A DNA stretch of 64,000 nucleotides from Siphonodentalium dalli (GCA_032622095.1 CP136062.1:38130918-38194917), one strand, 5' to 3'. Positions 1-12,240 are shown, counted from the first letter of the stretch. The notes: a model not told the origin generated them from the letters alone. Translations and numbers: made by a program.

Positions 1-436
1 GATGTTGTGAACAAATATTAATATTTTCGACAATTAAGGCCAACCGTGCCTTTAATGTTGAGGAGGATGACGTAGCTTGCATATTCGCTGTTTCTCAGAT
101 TCCACAATTTATAAATAAGAGCATCTGACACAATCATATAAACTTTCCAACTTTCAATTTCAATTCAAAATGCACTGGAGCAAAGCGCATGCTGTTAGAG
201 ACCAATTTATTGTTTGGTGGGTGTCAGAAAATGATTGGAAAAATTAGCAAAAACGGGCATAACAATTGAGTCAAGGTGTGTGTGTGGATCCCCAACAATA
301 GCCAAATGCAATAAATAACATAATATTATGTGTCTTAAAATATTTTCCGACCCCTCCCCCACTCAAGCCCCGCACCCCGTGAGAGTGACAATTATTGACC
401 TCAACAACTCCTAAACCTGAATTCGTTGCTCTTCAG
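1..436. other. Non-coding stretch upstream of fucosyltransferase exon (intronic)
   Basis: No coding signal is seen here. It should be intron, because the downstream exon opens with a splice acceptor at 435-436. The first ~65 bases resemble 62118-62175: both contain a GAACAAATAT stretch followed by CCGTGCCTTTAATG, so the window begins inside a dispersed repeat copy. Confidence 0.5.
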
Positions 437-842
437 ACATGACGTCATTCCTATCGTGATGGGAGCTCCACTCGAGCGTTACAAGAACGTTGCGCCACAT
501 CATTCCTTCATCCACGTGGATCAGTTCAAATCGCCAGAGGAACTCGCCCACTATATCCATAAACTCGACATCAATGACTATTTATACAACGAATATTTCC
601 AGTGGAAAGGGACGGGAGAGTTCATAAACACGTTATTTGACTGTCGTCTGTGTGCGATGTTACACGCGCAGGATGAGCACGAAGATTCGTGGTACGAAGA
701 CGTTGGAAGTTGGTGGCACGATAACGTTTGTATTGGAAATAAGTCGTGCACTCTAAATAATGGGGAGGCAATATTGCTCCTCGGAGGGGCAATATTTGCA
801 TCTCTTGAGGTGCACTATTTCACCTACTATCCAAAAGGCTAA
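437..842 (+). CDS. C-terminal exon of an alpha-1,3-fucosyltransferase (GT10)
   Basis: GT10 enzymes move fucose from GDP-fucose to GlcNAc on glycan chains in the Golgi lumen. The exon encodes the conserved C-terminal half of the catalytic domain: IPIVMGAPLERY, then a serine-rich FIHVDQFKSPEELAHYI segment, a Y-EYFQWK motif, and a C-LCAMLHA segment. These match the family pattern PVVMG...Y...SFI.V.DF.SP..LA.YL..YF.WK. The exon follows a TTGCTCTTCAG acceptor and starts in the third base of a codon, so upstream exons lie left of the window. Conservation holds through WWHDNVCIGNKS (about residue 105 of the open frame). After that the frame runs ~30 residues through a GGAG-rich repeat to the stop at 840-842, an unusual tail that may not be native. 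Family assignment is secure; the paralogue is not. Confidence 0.85.
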
Positions 843-1400
843 CTTGCTTCTCCATTGGGGTGATAGGAGCCGAGGAACAATTTGTCCCTCATGTGACCCA
901 AGTTCATCCCCGTCGAAGCACAATTTGTCACTCAGTGGGAGATATACGTAATCACTCAGGAGGGGCAAAGACTACCCCCATGGAGAGGTTATAATCTACC
1001 CCTTTTGGGGAGATGGTGAAATAGTGCCCCTCCGGGAGGTAGTTTAGGCACCCCCCGAAGGAGGGTTCATATTTTACCTCCCGGAGAGGCAACCTTGCAG
1101 TTTTTGGAGAGCCACTCCGGGATGCACTTTAGCCAACCCCCCAAGGAGAGTTCATATTTGACCTCCCAGGAGAGGCACCCTTGCAGTTTTTGGAGAGCCA
1201 CTCTGACACTCTTGGTGTGCAAATTTACGCACCCAGTTGCATCAGTTGAGCATTAGGATGTTCCCTCCCCGGGGAGGCAACCTATCACTCAAGAGAGGTA
1301 ACATGGACAATCTCGGGTGATGGCACTCTTGGTGCACAAAGTACCCTCCAAGAGTGACAGAGCACAAAGATGTTACCTCCATGGAGAAGAAAGGATGGTT
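750..1400. repeat. GGAG/CTCC-rich degenerate repeat tract
   Basis: Short motifs such as GGAGAGGCA, CCTCCCGGAGAGGC and their complements recur across the stretch, many of them self-complementary. A clearer tandem pair with a period near 85 bp lies at about 1051-1205, with TTCATATTT followed by ACCTCCC and then TTGCAGTTTTTGGAGAGCC in both copies. The tract overlaps the last part of the fucosyltransferase reading frame. Confidence 0.6.
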
Positions 1401-1727
1401 GAGCCCATTCTAAGCCAAAAAGAACCTTTAAATGTATAGATTGATTTGCACATGTGGATCAAATAACAATGGAGATAACAATTTAATTATTTATTTAAAA
1501 AATCCAAAAATAATAAAAACATAGTTCAGAGCATTTATGGTTTCAGCTTGATTTAATTACAACACCATGTTTCTTACCATGAATAATAAGAGAAATGAAG
1601 GTCTTTAATGTTCTCAGAAATGTTCACTAGATTTTGCAATAAAATTATTTATGCATCTATGTATGTTCATTCCATGTAACACTGTACTAATGGGAGCTTG
1701 CACTAATGGGTCTATCATTTATATGAA
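1401..1727. other. AT-rich spacer
   Basis: No gene, inverted repeat or recognisable element is seen. The stretch is AT-rich intergenic or intronic sequence leading into the tandem duplication. Confidence 0.4.
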
Positions 1728-3569
1728 ATTTGTTCCATGCCCTTCTGTTAGAACTATAATAATAATATATTTGTTTGTGTGTTTTAGCTTGTGGACTACA
1801 CAGCACTCTATAAATAATTCCAAAGAATATAGACATGTCCGAAATATTATAAAGTTTTAACCAATAAAAAACAGATGGAAGCACCCTTCAGACATTTCTG
1901 TCTTCAACCCAGTAAACATTGCGGGCATGGTAATATTAGTATCCCTCGTCACAACTGGGCGGAGCCACTCTCCCATATTACTTATTAAGAGCTTCGAGAC
2001 ACCAAGTGCATGGCATCAGAAATAGTATTATTGTCTATTTCATACCATTTCAGTCGAGCAGAATTGCCTCGGCTCATGCACGTGGCTGAGCAAAAAAAAA
2101 TTTGTTTTATATAATTTTGACAATATGTAGTCCACTTGAAGCAAAAAACACCTCATGTCTCAGTCCTTCCCAGGAGATGGGAGTGATTGCACTCGCACCT
2201 ATACGCACTCATAATTTTCAAATGACGAGTGCTAAAATTCACACCCATCCCTCATCTCAAAATACTAATGGAGACTGTAATTGTTGGGTCAATAGTGAAC
2301 AGTTTGAAAGTTTAATTAGATCCTTTACCAACTCAGTTCAACAATGGCATATTAAAGTGTAACTAGACATAGGTCTATTCCACAATGACTTTTTGTTTTA
2401 GAAAAACCCAACTTACAATTATAGTATGGGTGCAATATTACACCCATCTTCTGAATTACGGGAGCAAATAAATGCTCTCGCTGTGTTTTCCTCGTGGGAA
2501 GGACTGATGTCTTATATGCAGTCAAAGAAAATGTCAATCACCTAATTAACGAAGTGGGTAGACTTTTGAAAAATGTTATTGTAGCAACAAATTGTCATAC
2601 ACTTCAAAACATTATTTTTTTCTGTCAAATAACCAGAAACATGTTCAACTTTCCATGGTAAGGACATTTCTCTTGGCAAACCCAGTTCATATCAATACAC
2701 GCATTTCTCAGAAATTCATACCAGGTTTCTCAGAATTCATGTCTAGACCAATGATAACATAGCCATGTCGTTTGCATGAGACATGTATATTTCACTCAAA
2801 CCTATTAACCTAGCTTGTATGAGGCTCTTGATTTGGGAGAAAAATAATCCACCATGACTTGGGTCGGGATATGGGCATAGAAAAAAGTCATCTTCAGGGT
2901 CAGATATTTGGTCTGGACGCCTTGTGTTTGGCCGCAATATCTGACCCCTCGGGTTGAGATCTTTCCATCACACATGCCAGGTCATGATGGAAAATATTAT
3001 TCTTACCCCAAGCATGAAATTCCTGCCATATGACATCAAAGCGCACAGTTTTATGAATGTTTTATGAATGTTATCTCCTGTCACTTTCGTTTTGGCGGAT
3101 AAGAAAACGGGTGCTAACTGTGAAATTATCAATGTGACCAGATATGACAAGAGATTTATTATGCTATTTTAGCTATGTGTCGAGAAACTCTGGGAGTTCC
3201 CTGAATATCATCAATCGACTGATTGGCTTCATCACTTTAAGTGTTGTGATTGACTGACACTAACATAAAGATTCTTGGCGGTAATGGAATTTCCAGATAT
3301 TTTCTTTAGACTCTGTAATGCATAGCTTGTTCAAGAGTGTAATTTCAATTATAACTGGTATACATTGTATAATACACAAGCTTTGTACATCTCGATGCTA
3401 GTGAAATTAATACATGAAATAATAGAAAGAAACTCTTAAAGGTGACATGCAACAGTTTAGAGTGTTCTATGCCCCTACATATTAATATGCCATGATCCTA
3501 CGACGTGGAAATGCGAAGTTTGTGTAACTTACTCTCTTTTCAGTTAGGTGAGAATCCATCCTATATATA
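1728..3569. repeat. 1842-bp tandem duplication, copy 1 (uninterrupted)
   Basis: The sequence from about 1728 to 3569 recurs directly from 3570 onward with an exact 1842-base offset (TGTTCCATGC at 1731 and 3573). Only scattered substitutions separate the copies, so the duplication is recent. Copy 1 holds an 86-codon open frame (2102-2362) that also survives in copy 2 at 3944-4204 with two or three changes. Its product is unrecognised and its conservation is explained by recent copying. Position 2972-2975 (ACAT) is the unoccupied equivalent of the transposon insertion site in copy 2. Confidence 0.85.
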
Positions 3570-4816
3570 ATTTGTTCCATGCCCTTCTGTTAGAACTATA
3601 ATAATAATATATTTGTTTGTGTGTTTTAGCTTGTGGACTACACAGCACTCTATAAATAATTCCAAAGAATATAGACATGTCCGAAATATTATAAAGTTTT
3701 AACCAATAAAAAACAGATGGAAGCACCCTTCAGACATTTCTGTCTTCAACCCAGTAAACATTGCGGGCATGGTAATATTAGTATCCCTCGTCACAACTGG
3801 GCGGAGCCACTCTCCCATATTACTTATTAAGAGCTTCGAGACACCAAGTGCATGGCATCAGAAATAGTATTATTGTCTATTTCATACCATTTCAGTCGAG
3901 CAGAATTGCCTCGGCTCATGCACGTGGCTAAGCAAAAAAAAAATTGTTTTATATAATTTTGACAATATGTAGTCCACTTGAAGCAAAAAACACCTCATGT
4001 CTCAGTCCTTCCCAGGAGATGGGAGTGATTGCACTCGCACCTATACGCACTCATAATTTTCAAATGACGGGTGCTAAAATTCACACCCATCCCTCATCTC
4101 AAAATACTAATGGAGACTGTAATTGTTGGGTCAATAGTGAACTGTTTGAAAGTTTAATTAGATCCTTTACCAACTCAGTTCAACAATGGCATATTAAAGT
4201 GTAACTAGACATAGGTCTATTCCACAATGACTTTTGTTTTAGAAAAACCCAACTTACAATTATAGTATGGGTGCAATATTACACCCATCTTCTGAATTAC
4301 AAGAGCAAATAAATGCTCTCGCTGTGTTTTCTTCGTGGGAAGGACTGATGTCTAATATGCAGTCAAAGAAAATGTCAATCACCTAATTAACGAAGTGGGT
4401 AGACTTTTGAAAAATGTTATTGTAGCAACAAATTGTCAAACACTTCAAAACATTAATTTTTTCTGTCAAATAACCAGAAACATGTTCAACTTTCCATGGT
4501 AAGGACATTTCTCTTGGCAAACTCAGTTCATATCAATACACGCATTTCTCAGAAATTCATACCAGGTTTCTCAGAATTCATGTCTAGACCAATGATAACA
4601 TAGCCATGTCGTTTGCATGAGACATGTATATTTCACTCAAACCTATTAACCTAGCTTGTATGAGGCTCTTGATTTGGGAGAAAAATAATCCATCATGACT
4701 TGGGTCGGGATATGGGCATAGAAAAAAGTCATCTTCAGGGTCAGATATTTGGTCTGGACGCCCTGTGTTCGGCCGCAATATCTGACCCCTCGGGGTGAGA
4801 TCTTTCCATCACACAT

Positions 4817-7800
4817 CGTCGCGTGAGAACCAGAAGGTTCTAACTACCATTACTCAATTTTAGAGAAAATCTACATTGAAATTTTGAGCACCGGAATTTC
4901 GTACTAAAACCCATTTGTTATATGCGCGGAAGTTATATGTTGTGCCCATGGTCGGACTTTATGTACATGCGAGGTTTCATGCCCAAACAAAACGGATTCA
5001 CGGTGTGATATGTAAAAATGTGTTTGCAGATAGAACCATTTGCACACAGAATGGTCAGATTCTGTGCGGATCAGAATGCCCTAGTAGATAGGACACTGTG
5101 GCACAATAAATCATGGACCTTCTCAAACTTGTGAGTTCTATCTACGATAATCTCTGGATAACCACACTTCAAATTGTAGCCCGGGTTTTCATCTGACAAA
5201 AACCTCAGTCTGCAATGAAACCATGTCAGATTGACGATTGTGTCAGGTAGAAACTGGGACTATTCAATTTTGTGAATTCTATAACGATTGTTTGGTGCAA
5301 TATAATGAAGGAATTCGAATTGAATAAGCACAACCCAATGGTCAGTTAATAGACAGGATCAGACATATGTACGTGTAACTTGTAACGTGTGGTACTATTT
5401 TATTGTATAAATGTAATTGGTGCATCAAAAGTTTCAGCATTATATACCTGATTTATTAATATCAACGTCACAAGCAATGATATAGCACAAGCCGATATAT
5501 TTCCAAAAACTTAACCCTCCCCATAAACTGATTTTCTATCTGAAAATACCTGTCAAGTCAGAATAGCCCGTTTTCATTCCGATTTGTCAACCAATTCAGA
5601 GTCTTATCATATATCATGGAATTAGCATGTATCTGAGGAGGTTTGTGTTATGGTAGAGTCTATTTTGTTTAAATATTTGATGTTTTGGAGGTAAATTGGC
5701 TATTATTTTTATAGGAAATGTTTTTGAAAAATTCCCATGACTTTGTCAGTTTTATGGATACAGCTGCATAACATACACCACAATAAGCACAAATTCTTCC
5801 CCAATATCAGACATGAAATGCTATAATCATGTACCAGACCAGAATTAAGAAATAAAGTAAAACTTAACCCTACACCAAGATCGTGTTCTCAATGCTTTCA
5901 ATTTTATACTAAACTCGAAAGGTCATTCGTACTAGTTGACAGAAGATTCATATAATAAATTGCAATTGTTCTGCCCACGGATTATGTAATCTAATCTTCA
6001 CTGTCACTGTCAAATGTGACGGTATCAGTCAATAGATATTCTGTGCAGCATCTTACAGGAAGAATGATTCAAACAACGCAGGCTATATATAATTGGCCGT
6101 CCATCCATAAAGTGCTACACTGGGAGTGGTTGATTTGGCAACGTTTGCAAGTCTCCACTGTTTTGCTATCATATTGGCTTTTTTGAGTGCAGAATTAAAG
6201 ATTCATAACACGGTGGAAGTGCAGAAATATCAACTACCTTTTGCTGATACTCGAACTTCTGCTGAAAGTTTACCCACCTAGCTTAATTCACTTTTCTCGA
6301 ATGTGGACCATACATGTATAAGGCTTGCAAAATGGCAACAAGTTTTTACATATATCTCGAACATTATTCTCTGCGTTTCCGAAAATGTAGCAAATTGTGA
6401 CTAACTTGGTTATTATACATGTTAGCTAAGCAACTGATAACTAAGTGTTCTATTTTGGTTGTCTCATTTCCTTATGGGGCATAACAAATAAATTTTAAAG
6501 TTGCATTATCTGTTTTTTCGAGAACCTCTTTGGATACTGGCTATATATTTTTTAATAAATGGGCAGAACTTTGAAATGGAACTGAAATTAATCATAATCT
6601 GTGGCCATTCAGACCTACTGCAAACACATTGATCAACACGATATAGGGTGGACCGTGGAGGTCAAGGTGGCAACATGGGAGTTACCGAGGTGAATATGTA
6701 TAAAGGGAGTTACTGTATGGTCATGAATGATGTAAATAGGTGTACATGATTAGCAATATGGTCATGAAAGGGGTGGGCATGGTGAGATGTATATGTATGC
6801 AAGGAGTGAGTGTATGGTCATGTGTGAGGTGAATAGGTACACAGGGAGTGACTGTATGGTTTTTGTTATGGTTATGACTACCCAGTACATGTGTACATAA
6901 TGTGGCTTAATGGGCATTGGTGTGGTTTATGTAATTAACGAGAGTACATACATGGTAATATGTCTGTTTATGTATATATGGAGTGACTGCATGGTCATGG
7001 TGGGATCCACATGTGTACATTGTGTGGTTGTATTGGCATGGGTAGGTGTATATGTATATGATGTACATGTGTTGGCTGTATGATCATGGGTGGGGTGAAT
7101 GTATAAATCGATGTGCAGCTATGTTTTCAGGGACTCACTGTATGGCCAATGGTGAGGTGAACAGGTATACAAGGAGTGACTGTATGATCATGAATGTGGT
7201 GAATAGGTATACATGGAGTGACTACAATGTCATGTATATGGTCATGGGTCAAGTGTAGGAGTATACCTAACCTAGTGGGCCTGCATGGCTGTATAGTCAT
7301 GTGTATGGTGTACGGGTAATGGTTATGGAGAGGTATGTGCATAAAGATAGTGGCTATATAGCCATTAGTGAGGTGCATATGTTTAACTGGAGTGATTATA
7401 TGGTCATGGTTGGGAGTATATGTATAACTTGCGTGGCTATTTTGCCATGGGTTTGGTGAACATGTATACAGCGAGTGACCGATGACCAATGGTGGGGTGT
7501 ATAGGTATACAATGATTGACTGTATGATCAGGAATGCGTTGAATAGGTACACAGGGCTGACTATATGGTCATGGGTCAGGTGTATGAGTATACCTAGTGT
7601 GCCAACATGTGTGCATGGCTTTATTGGCATGCATGTGTGGGGGTGTACACTGTACATGTATACACGAGTGTAGATATATATGGTCATGGCGAGTGGCTAT
7701 ATGACCAATGGTGATATGCATATGTATACATGTACATGGGGTGACTCTATTGTCATGGATGGGGTGTGTATATTTATCTCGAATGGCTATTTTGGCCATG

Positions 7801-9203
7801 GCGAATAGGCATATGGGGATTGACTGTATGGACAATGGTGAGATAAATAGGCATACAAGCATTGACTTATGATCATGAAAGTGGTGAATATGTATACAGG
7901 GTTTGACTATATGGTCACGGTTCAGGTGTATGTGTATATAGTGAGTGACTATCTTGCCATTTGTGTGGTGTTTATGTGTATATATATGGAGTGACTGTAT
8001 GTTACTGGGTTGGTTGTACATGTGTACCTTGGGTCGCTATTGCTTTCCACAATAACTCAACGATATAGTAATATATAGTTATCCATGTTGATGGCGTTTA
8101 TGCACGATGAAGGAAACGTTAAATGATTCCCCCTGATAATAGTTAATCAATATTTATGCTAATGGGCAAGTGATTCACGTCAGTGATATCAGGATGTCAA
8201 ATATACATAAAATTACACTTATTGGGTTCCATTCCATCACGGGTAATGATTACCTTCCAAAAAGGAAAAATCACTTGTCTGGAAGTTGCGGAAAGACGAT
8301 CAAAATATATTTAGGAACGAATTGAGTTTGGGACAGTGACACGCTTACACACTTAACTTAAAAATAATCAAAACTTTTAGCTAATTCACCCACAAAAATC
8401 AAATATTTAAACAAAAATAGACTCTACCATAACATAAACCTCCTCAGATACATCCTAATTCCATGATATATTACAATACGCTGGGACAAGTAATGACAAC
8501 GGCTCAGCATGGCTTTGTATTTTTGAGCTAAATCGGGATTCGTTAGGTCTAAGGTCAAATCGGGCAGTGCAAGTTGATACACCCGACAGAACTCGAAGGT
8601 CTAACTCACACGCATAACAAGACGAGTACTTAAATCACTCTATCAAACGTAGATGGAACACTATGAAGTAACACATCAATCACTCGCCCGTAGAGCAAGA
8701 ACGTTCTATCTACACGCACAAGGTCTAAGTGGAAATCCTAGGATTGAAAATCACAATGTCAGAACGTTCTATCTACAATATAGCTCACAAAAATGTCTTA
8801 TTGACTTGATCTTGATACTTTTGTAGGTTCAAGAGGTAAATAGTATTCAAGGGAACATTTATATTGGGCTATACCGTAATAATGTTGAAACGTTATAATA
8901 TTTATCTCATATTATTGTCGAGACAACACAATTCACATTTCGTCGACAGCCATTCGCCAAACTTACATCACGTGACGCGGAACTGCCAATCCTATTGGCT
9001 CTGTAGATAGAACCATCTTGCTCTACCAAAAGAATGCCGATTGGAGATAGAACGTATTTGCACAGCATTTTGTGTGAAAACTGGGACTCGAGGTCATGTG
9101 ATCATGCGTTTAACGGACAGATTATGAGCTGCCGGTTCTATCGGTACCAATAACTCATTTTCCCGCCAAAATACAGTTAGAACCTTCTGGTTCTCACGCG
9201 ACG
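4817..9203. mobile_element. 4387-bp inverted-repeat DNA transposon, non-autonomous, 4-bp TSD (ACAT)
   Basis: The ends are inverted copies: CGTCGCGTGAGAACCAGAAG at the left and its complement at the right. The match runs about 29 bp, ending near GGTTCTAACT. ACAT flanks both ends (4813-4816 and 9204-9207), and the uninterrupted duplicate has a single ACAT at 2972-2975. A second inverted match (about 5608-5690 against 8391-8475) implies degenerate arms of 800-900 bp. The motif GTAGATAGAAC, or its complement, recurs in the outer regions, for example near 5030, 5146, 8703, 8764, 9003 and 9045. No transposase frame is visible, so a relative must supply it. A 4-bp duplication fits Sola, Chapaev, Academ or Ginger-type elements; the superfamily is not settled. 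Confidence 0.85.
6650..8040. repeat. Degenerate minisatellite inside the 4.4-kb transposon
   Basis: Variants of GGAGTGACTGTATGGTCATG and GGTGAATAGGTATACA alternate at irregular 35-80 bp spacing over ~1.4 kb. Long open frames on the minus strand here (7127-7687 and 7569-8021) are His/Thr/Ile-rich translations of the repeat and are not taken as genes. Confidence 0.7.
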
Positions 9204-9805
9204 ACATGCCAGGTCATGATGGAAAATATTATTCTTACCTCAAGCATGAAATTCCTGCCATATGACATCAAAGCGCACAGTTTTATGAATGTTTTATGAA
9301 TGTTATCTCCTGTCACTTTCGTTTTGGCGGATAAGAAAACGGGTGCTAACTGTGAAATTATCAATGTGACCAGATATGACAAGAGATTTATTATGCTATT
9401 TTAGCTATGTGTCGAGAAACTCTGGGAGTTCCCTGAATATCATCAATCGACTGATTGGCTTCATCACTTTAAGTGTTGTGATTGACTGACACTAACATAA
9501 AGATTCTTGGCGGTAATGGAATTTCCAGATATTTTCTTTAGACTCTGTAATGCATAGCTTGTTCAAGAGTGTAATTTCAATTAGAACTGGTGTACATTGT
9601 ATAATACACAAGCTTTGTACATCTCGATGATAGTGAAATTAATACATGAAATAATAGAAAGAAACTCTTAAAGGTGACATGCAACAGTTTAGAGTGTTCT
9701 ATGCCCCTACATATTAATATGCCATGATTCTACGACGTGGAAATGCAAAGTTTGTGTAACTTACTCTCTTTTCAGTTAGGTGAGAATCCATCCTATATAT
9801 AATGA

Positions 9806-10376
9806 TAGTTCAAGGAATACTATTTCACAAGAGTAATATTCGCATTGATGGCACAATAGGCCTGTTATAGCCCAGATAGCCCCAAAATTGTCTATTTGAT
9901 CATATCAGATTTTGAAAACAATTTTGAGACTTCTTTCTCTTAACAAATTCTACCATTTGCTCTCTGTTCAAAGAAGATTATAAGATACACTTTGAAAAAG
10001 AAAACATATATGTATCAGTCGACTTAGACTTATCATTTTGTAGAAATATTCTACGATATGTGTTAGGAGAAATCAACTGCGAATGCTTTAACCTCAATCA
10101 GTGATGTAAAAAAAATATGGGGAGATAAGTCGTGACATTTTTCGCTTTAAAGACAAAATTAATATACAAATATGATCAGGTTTAAACTAACCAAATTAGG
10201 GCTCCCAGTTTCAATATTTACCTGGTAAATGTTTTTTTATAACATTATATCAACAGGTCTGGTTTCTGACGAGGAAAACATTGCACTGAAAAAAGGCAAT
10301 TTCATCCGTTATCACAGATTTTCAACCTTTAATTTCAGCTTCAATTATCCCTGTGATGCCAATATCAGCTTATTTA
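9806..10376. other. AT-rich spacer, nothing recognised
   Basis: AT-rich sequence between the end of the tandem duplication and the next repeat. No exon with convincing splice sites and no terminal repeats were found. Confidence 0.35.
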
Positions 10377-10466
10377 ATTAAATGGTACAAAAATTGAAAG
10401 ATATACATATTTTCTGTATTATTAAATGGTACAAAAATTGAAAGATATACATATTTTCTGTATTAT
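10377..10466. repeat. 44-bp tandem duplication
   Basis: The block starting ATTAAATGGTACAAAAATTG is repeated once head-to-tail, with AATGGTACAA at 10381 and again at 10425. The copies are identical, suggesting a very recent slippage or duplication event. Confidence 0.8.
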
Positions 10467-10470
10467 TATA

Positions 10471-10622
10471 AGTTATTTTGGTGAACTGACAATAACATGG
10501 TATGACCCTGATGGCTTGGGGTGGTTATGTTCAACTGAGTTGCGAAGCAACGAGGTCGAACATAGGCAGGAAGCTGTCAATGTCACCATGTTATCATCAA
10601 TCCACCAAAATAACATAACGGT
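10471..10622. mobile_element. ~150-bp hairpin element (MITE-like)
   Basis: The left side GTTATTTTGGTG and the segment ending ATAACATGGT are answered in inverted order by ACCATGTTAT and CACCAAAATAAC at the right. A second inverted pair (TATGTTC with GAACATA, GTTGC with GCAAC) forms the tip, so most of the stretch folds into one imperfect hairpin. No coding content is visible. The family is unknown. Confidence 0.5.
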
Positions 10623-10893
10623 CCTGGTCATTCACAGAAATTTAAACTTATTCTGAAGAATGATCAGCAGAAAATGTCAGAAATCTCCTATCGATCTCTC
10701 CATAACGTTGTTCAATGTAAATTACATCATGAAAAGGGAGGCCAACACGAGACTATAAAACAGTTGTCTTGGATTGGATGATGATCATCCTTGTCACCAT
10801 GTTAGAGACTTTCCAGCTAGACATCCACTTTGATACAACTTTGACCGATATATGCTGGTGATCTGGTTAACCTGTTGGTACGATGTTGAACCT

Positions 10894-11010
10894 TTAATTC
10901 TTAGTAAGATCATCAAACTGTGCCATCTCAAGCTCAGAGCCCGGAATCGCAATATTAGGTGTTCGTGTTGAACTTCTTCTCTGTAGTTCCAATGAATTCC
11001 AAACACGTTC
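10894..11010 (-). CDS. Probable C-terminal exon of an unidentified protein
   Basis: On the minus strand a polypyrimidine tract (CTCTTTTGTCCATTATTTG) precedes two possible acceptors, CAG and GTAG. Splicing after GTAG opens a frame of 38 codons ending TAA. The peptide begins ERVWNSLELQRRSST and ends SELEMAQFDDLTKN. Its composition is protein-like: a basic Arg/Ser/Thr block that could be phosphorylated, then a Pro/Gly turn and an acidic tail. It has none of the low complexity seen in nearby spurious frames. The exon would start in phase 0. No family is recognised and no matching upstream exon was found in the next 2 kb. Using the CAG acceptor instead gives a shorter frame beginning VGTCLEF. Confidence 0.4.
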   Translation of the reverse strand, partial: ERVWNSLELQRRSSTRTPNIAIPGSELEMAQFDDLTKN

Positions 11011-11814
11011 CTACCTGCAAATAATGGACAAAAGAGATGACATACATTAATAAAAGTGTTAATGATATTGTAGCTCAGCTTGGACACGAGGCATAATTCT
11101 TACAGAAGTTTATGGAATGATAAAAGGGAAAGTTGAAAATTTCCAGTGTATACATGTACCACCCACGGTTAATTAGATTCATATATCACACACATATCTA
11201 GGCCACCCGACCTGTTACAATAGGTTTGGGGGCTGAAGTTTGGGTGCCCCAAATTAATTATAACCAAACAGTAATATTCAGAGTTTGTCATGTTTTGTAC
11301 ATCTATATCTATATTTGGAAAAACAAGCAAAAATACCATTGGAAATCATAATAATCAGTGCCATTGTATTATCACTGGAATAATTTCTCATTATATTGAT
11401 ATCTGTTTGTTTATAAAGCACAATTTTTTGTGCATTCACATGTTATTTAAAAGGAGGTCAACAAATAACAGTTAACTTCCAAATACTAGAAATAAGGCCA
11501 AAACAAAATGAATGCGTGTTTCCCGACCGTCTTCAAAACACCCCGACCCAAGTTCATTTTATTGGTTTTAAATTAAAAAAATCAATCTATAAACCAACCG
11601 ACCGCACTGATAACAAAACTATGTACGCATGGTTCCATTTTATCTGATTCACCTCGCGAGATAAATGATATCTTTGATATATTTATATATTTTTCGCAAA
11701 GCCACATCGCCACTCTTCAAACGGTAAGTCAAATTACGACTGGAAGATCACGAGTTATCGTACCTCTTCGCTGACCGGAAGCACGTGTTTGTGTTGATAT
11801 GGGAGTGTGTTCAT
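11011..11814. other. Probable intron / spacer
   Basis: If the exon at 10894-11010 is real, this stretch is the start of its upstream intron. It is AT-rich with no convincing further exon and no terminal repeats. Confidence 0.35.
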
Positions 11815-12240
11815 GGGAGTGTGATGGCTGAGTGGTTAGCGTGTTTGACTATTGGCCAGAGACTTTCGCTTGGACCCCGGATCGATTTACCTCAATCCTC
11901 GACAAAACAAAAATCGGGAGTTTTGAGTGTGCCTATATAAAGTACCGTGTATGCTTCGCTGAGGTGTCGTTAAGCGGTAATCCTCTCCCGCACGGTGTCA
12001 TGTACAGGGATGACACTGGTTTGATCACGCCGTTCTATGAACTTCTATCGGGTGGGGAAGTTAATGGCTGTCCCTGTCCCGTATACAACCATGTGTGCAC
12101 GTTAAAGAACCATACTGTGGGCAACGATCCACAGATTAATGGCAAAATTCCTGTCTAAATTCCTCCCTTGGGGGTGTAAAGTTGACATTCCAGGTGATAG
12201 CTTAATAGAGTTATCTCTCTTCAATCTACATAACTGTGTG
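11815..12240 (+). mobile_element. tRNA-derived SINE-like element
   Basis: A perfect A-box-like TGGCTGAGTGG at 11825-11835 is followed 43 bases later by a degenerate B box, GGATCGATT at 11879-11887, which is the spacing of an RNA polymerase III internal promoter. The tRNA-like head cannot fold into a full functional tRNA. It continues into a ~300-bp body containing ACGTTAAAGAACC, a motif seen in several invertebrate SINE bodies. The 108-codon open frame here (11832-12158) is incidental. The family is not identified. Confidence 0.45.

Larger units (their letters stand above)
3570..9805. repeat. 1842-bp tandem duplication, copy 2 (split by a transposon)
   Basis: Copy 2 matches copy 1 up to 4816, is interrupted by 4387 bp of foreign sequence plus a duplicated ACAT, and resumes at 9208 until about 9805. 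The arithmetic closes: 3573 plus 1842 plus 4391 gives the observed end at 9806. The duplication therefore preceded the insertion. Confidence 0.85.

Noticed and set aside
2102-2362. 86-codon frame conserved in two copies (also 3944-4204)
   Set aside because: The conservation follows from a recent 1842-bp tandem duplication. No recognised domain or splice context is visible, so it is only mentioned under the duplication.
7127-8021. Minus-strand open frames of 186 and 150 codons
   Set aside because: They are translations of a degenerate minisatellite (His/Thr/Ile/Pro runs), have no family resemblance and overlap in different frames.
11820-11895. Functional tRNA gene
   Set aside because: The A box is good but the B box is degenerate and no acceptor or anticodon stem closes; it fits a SINE head better.
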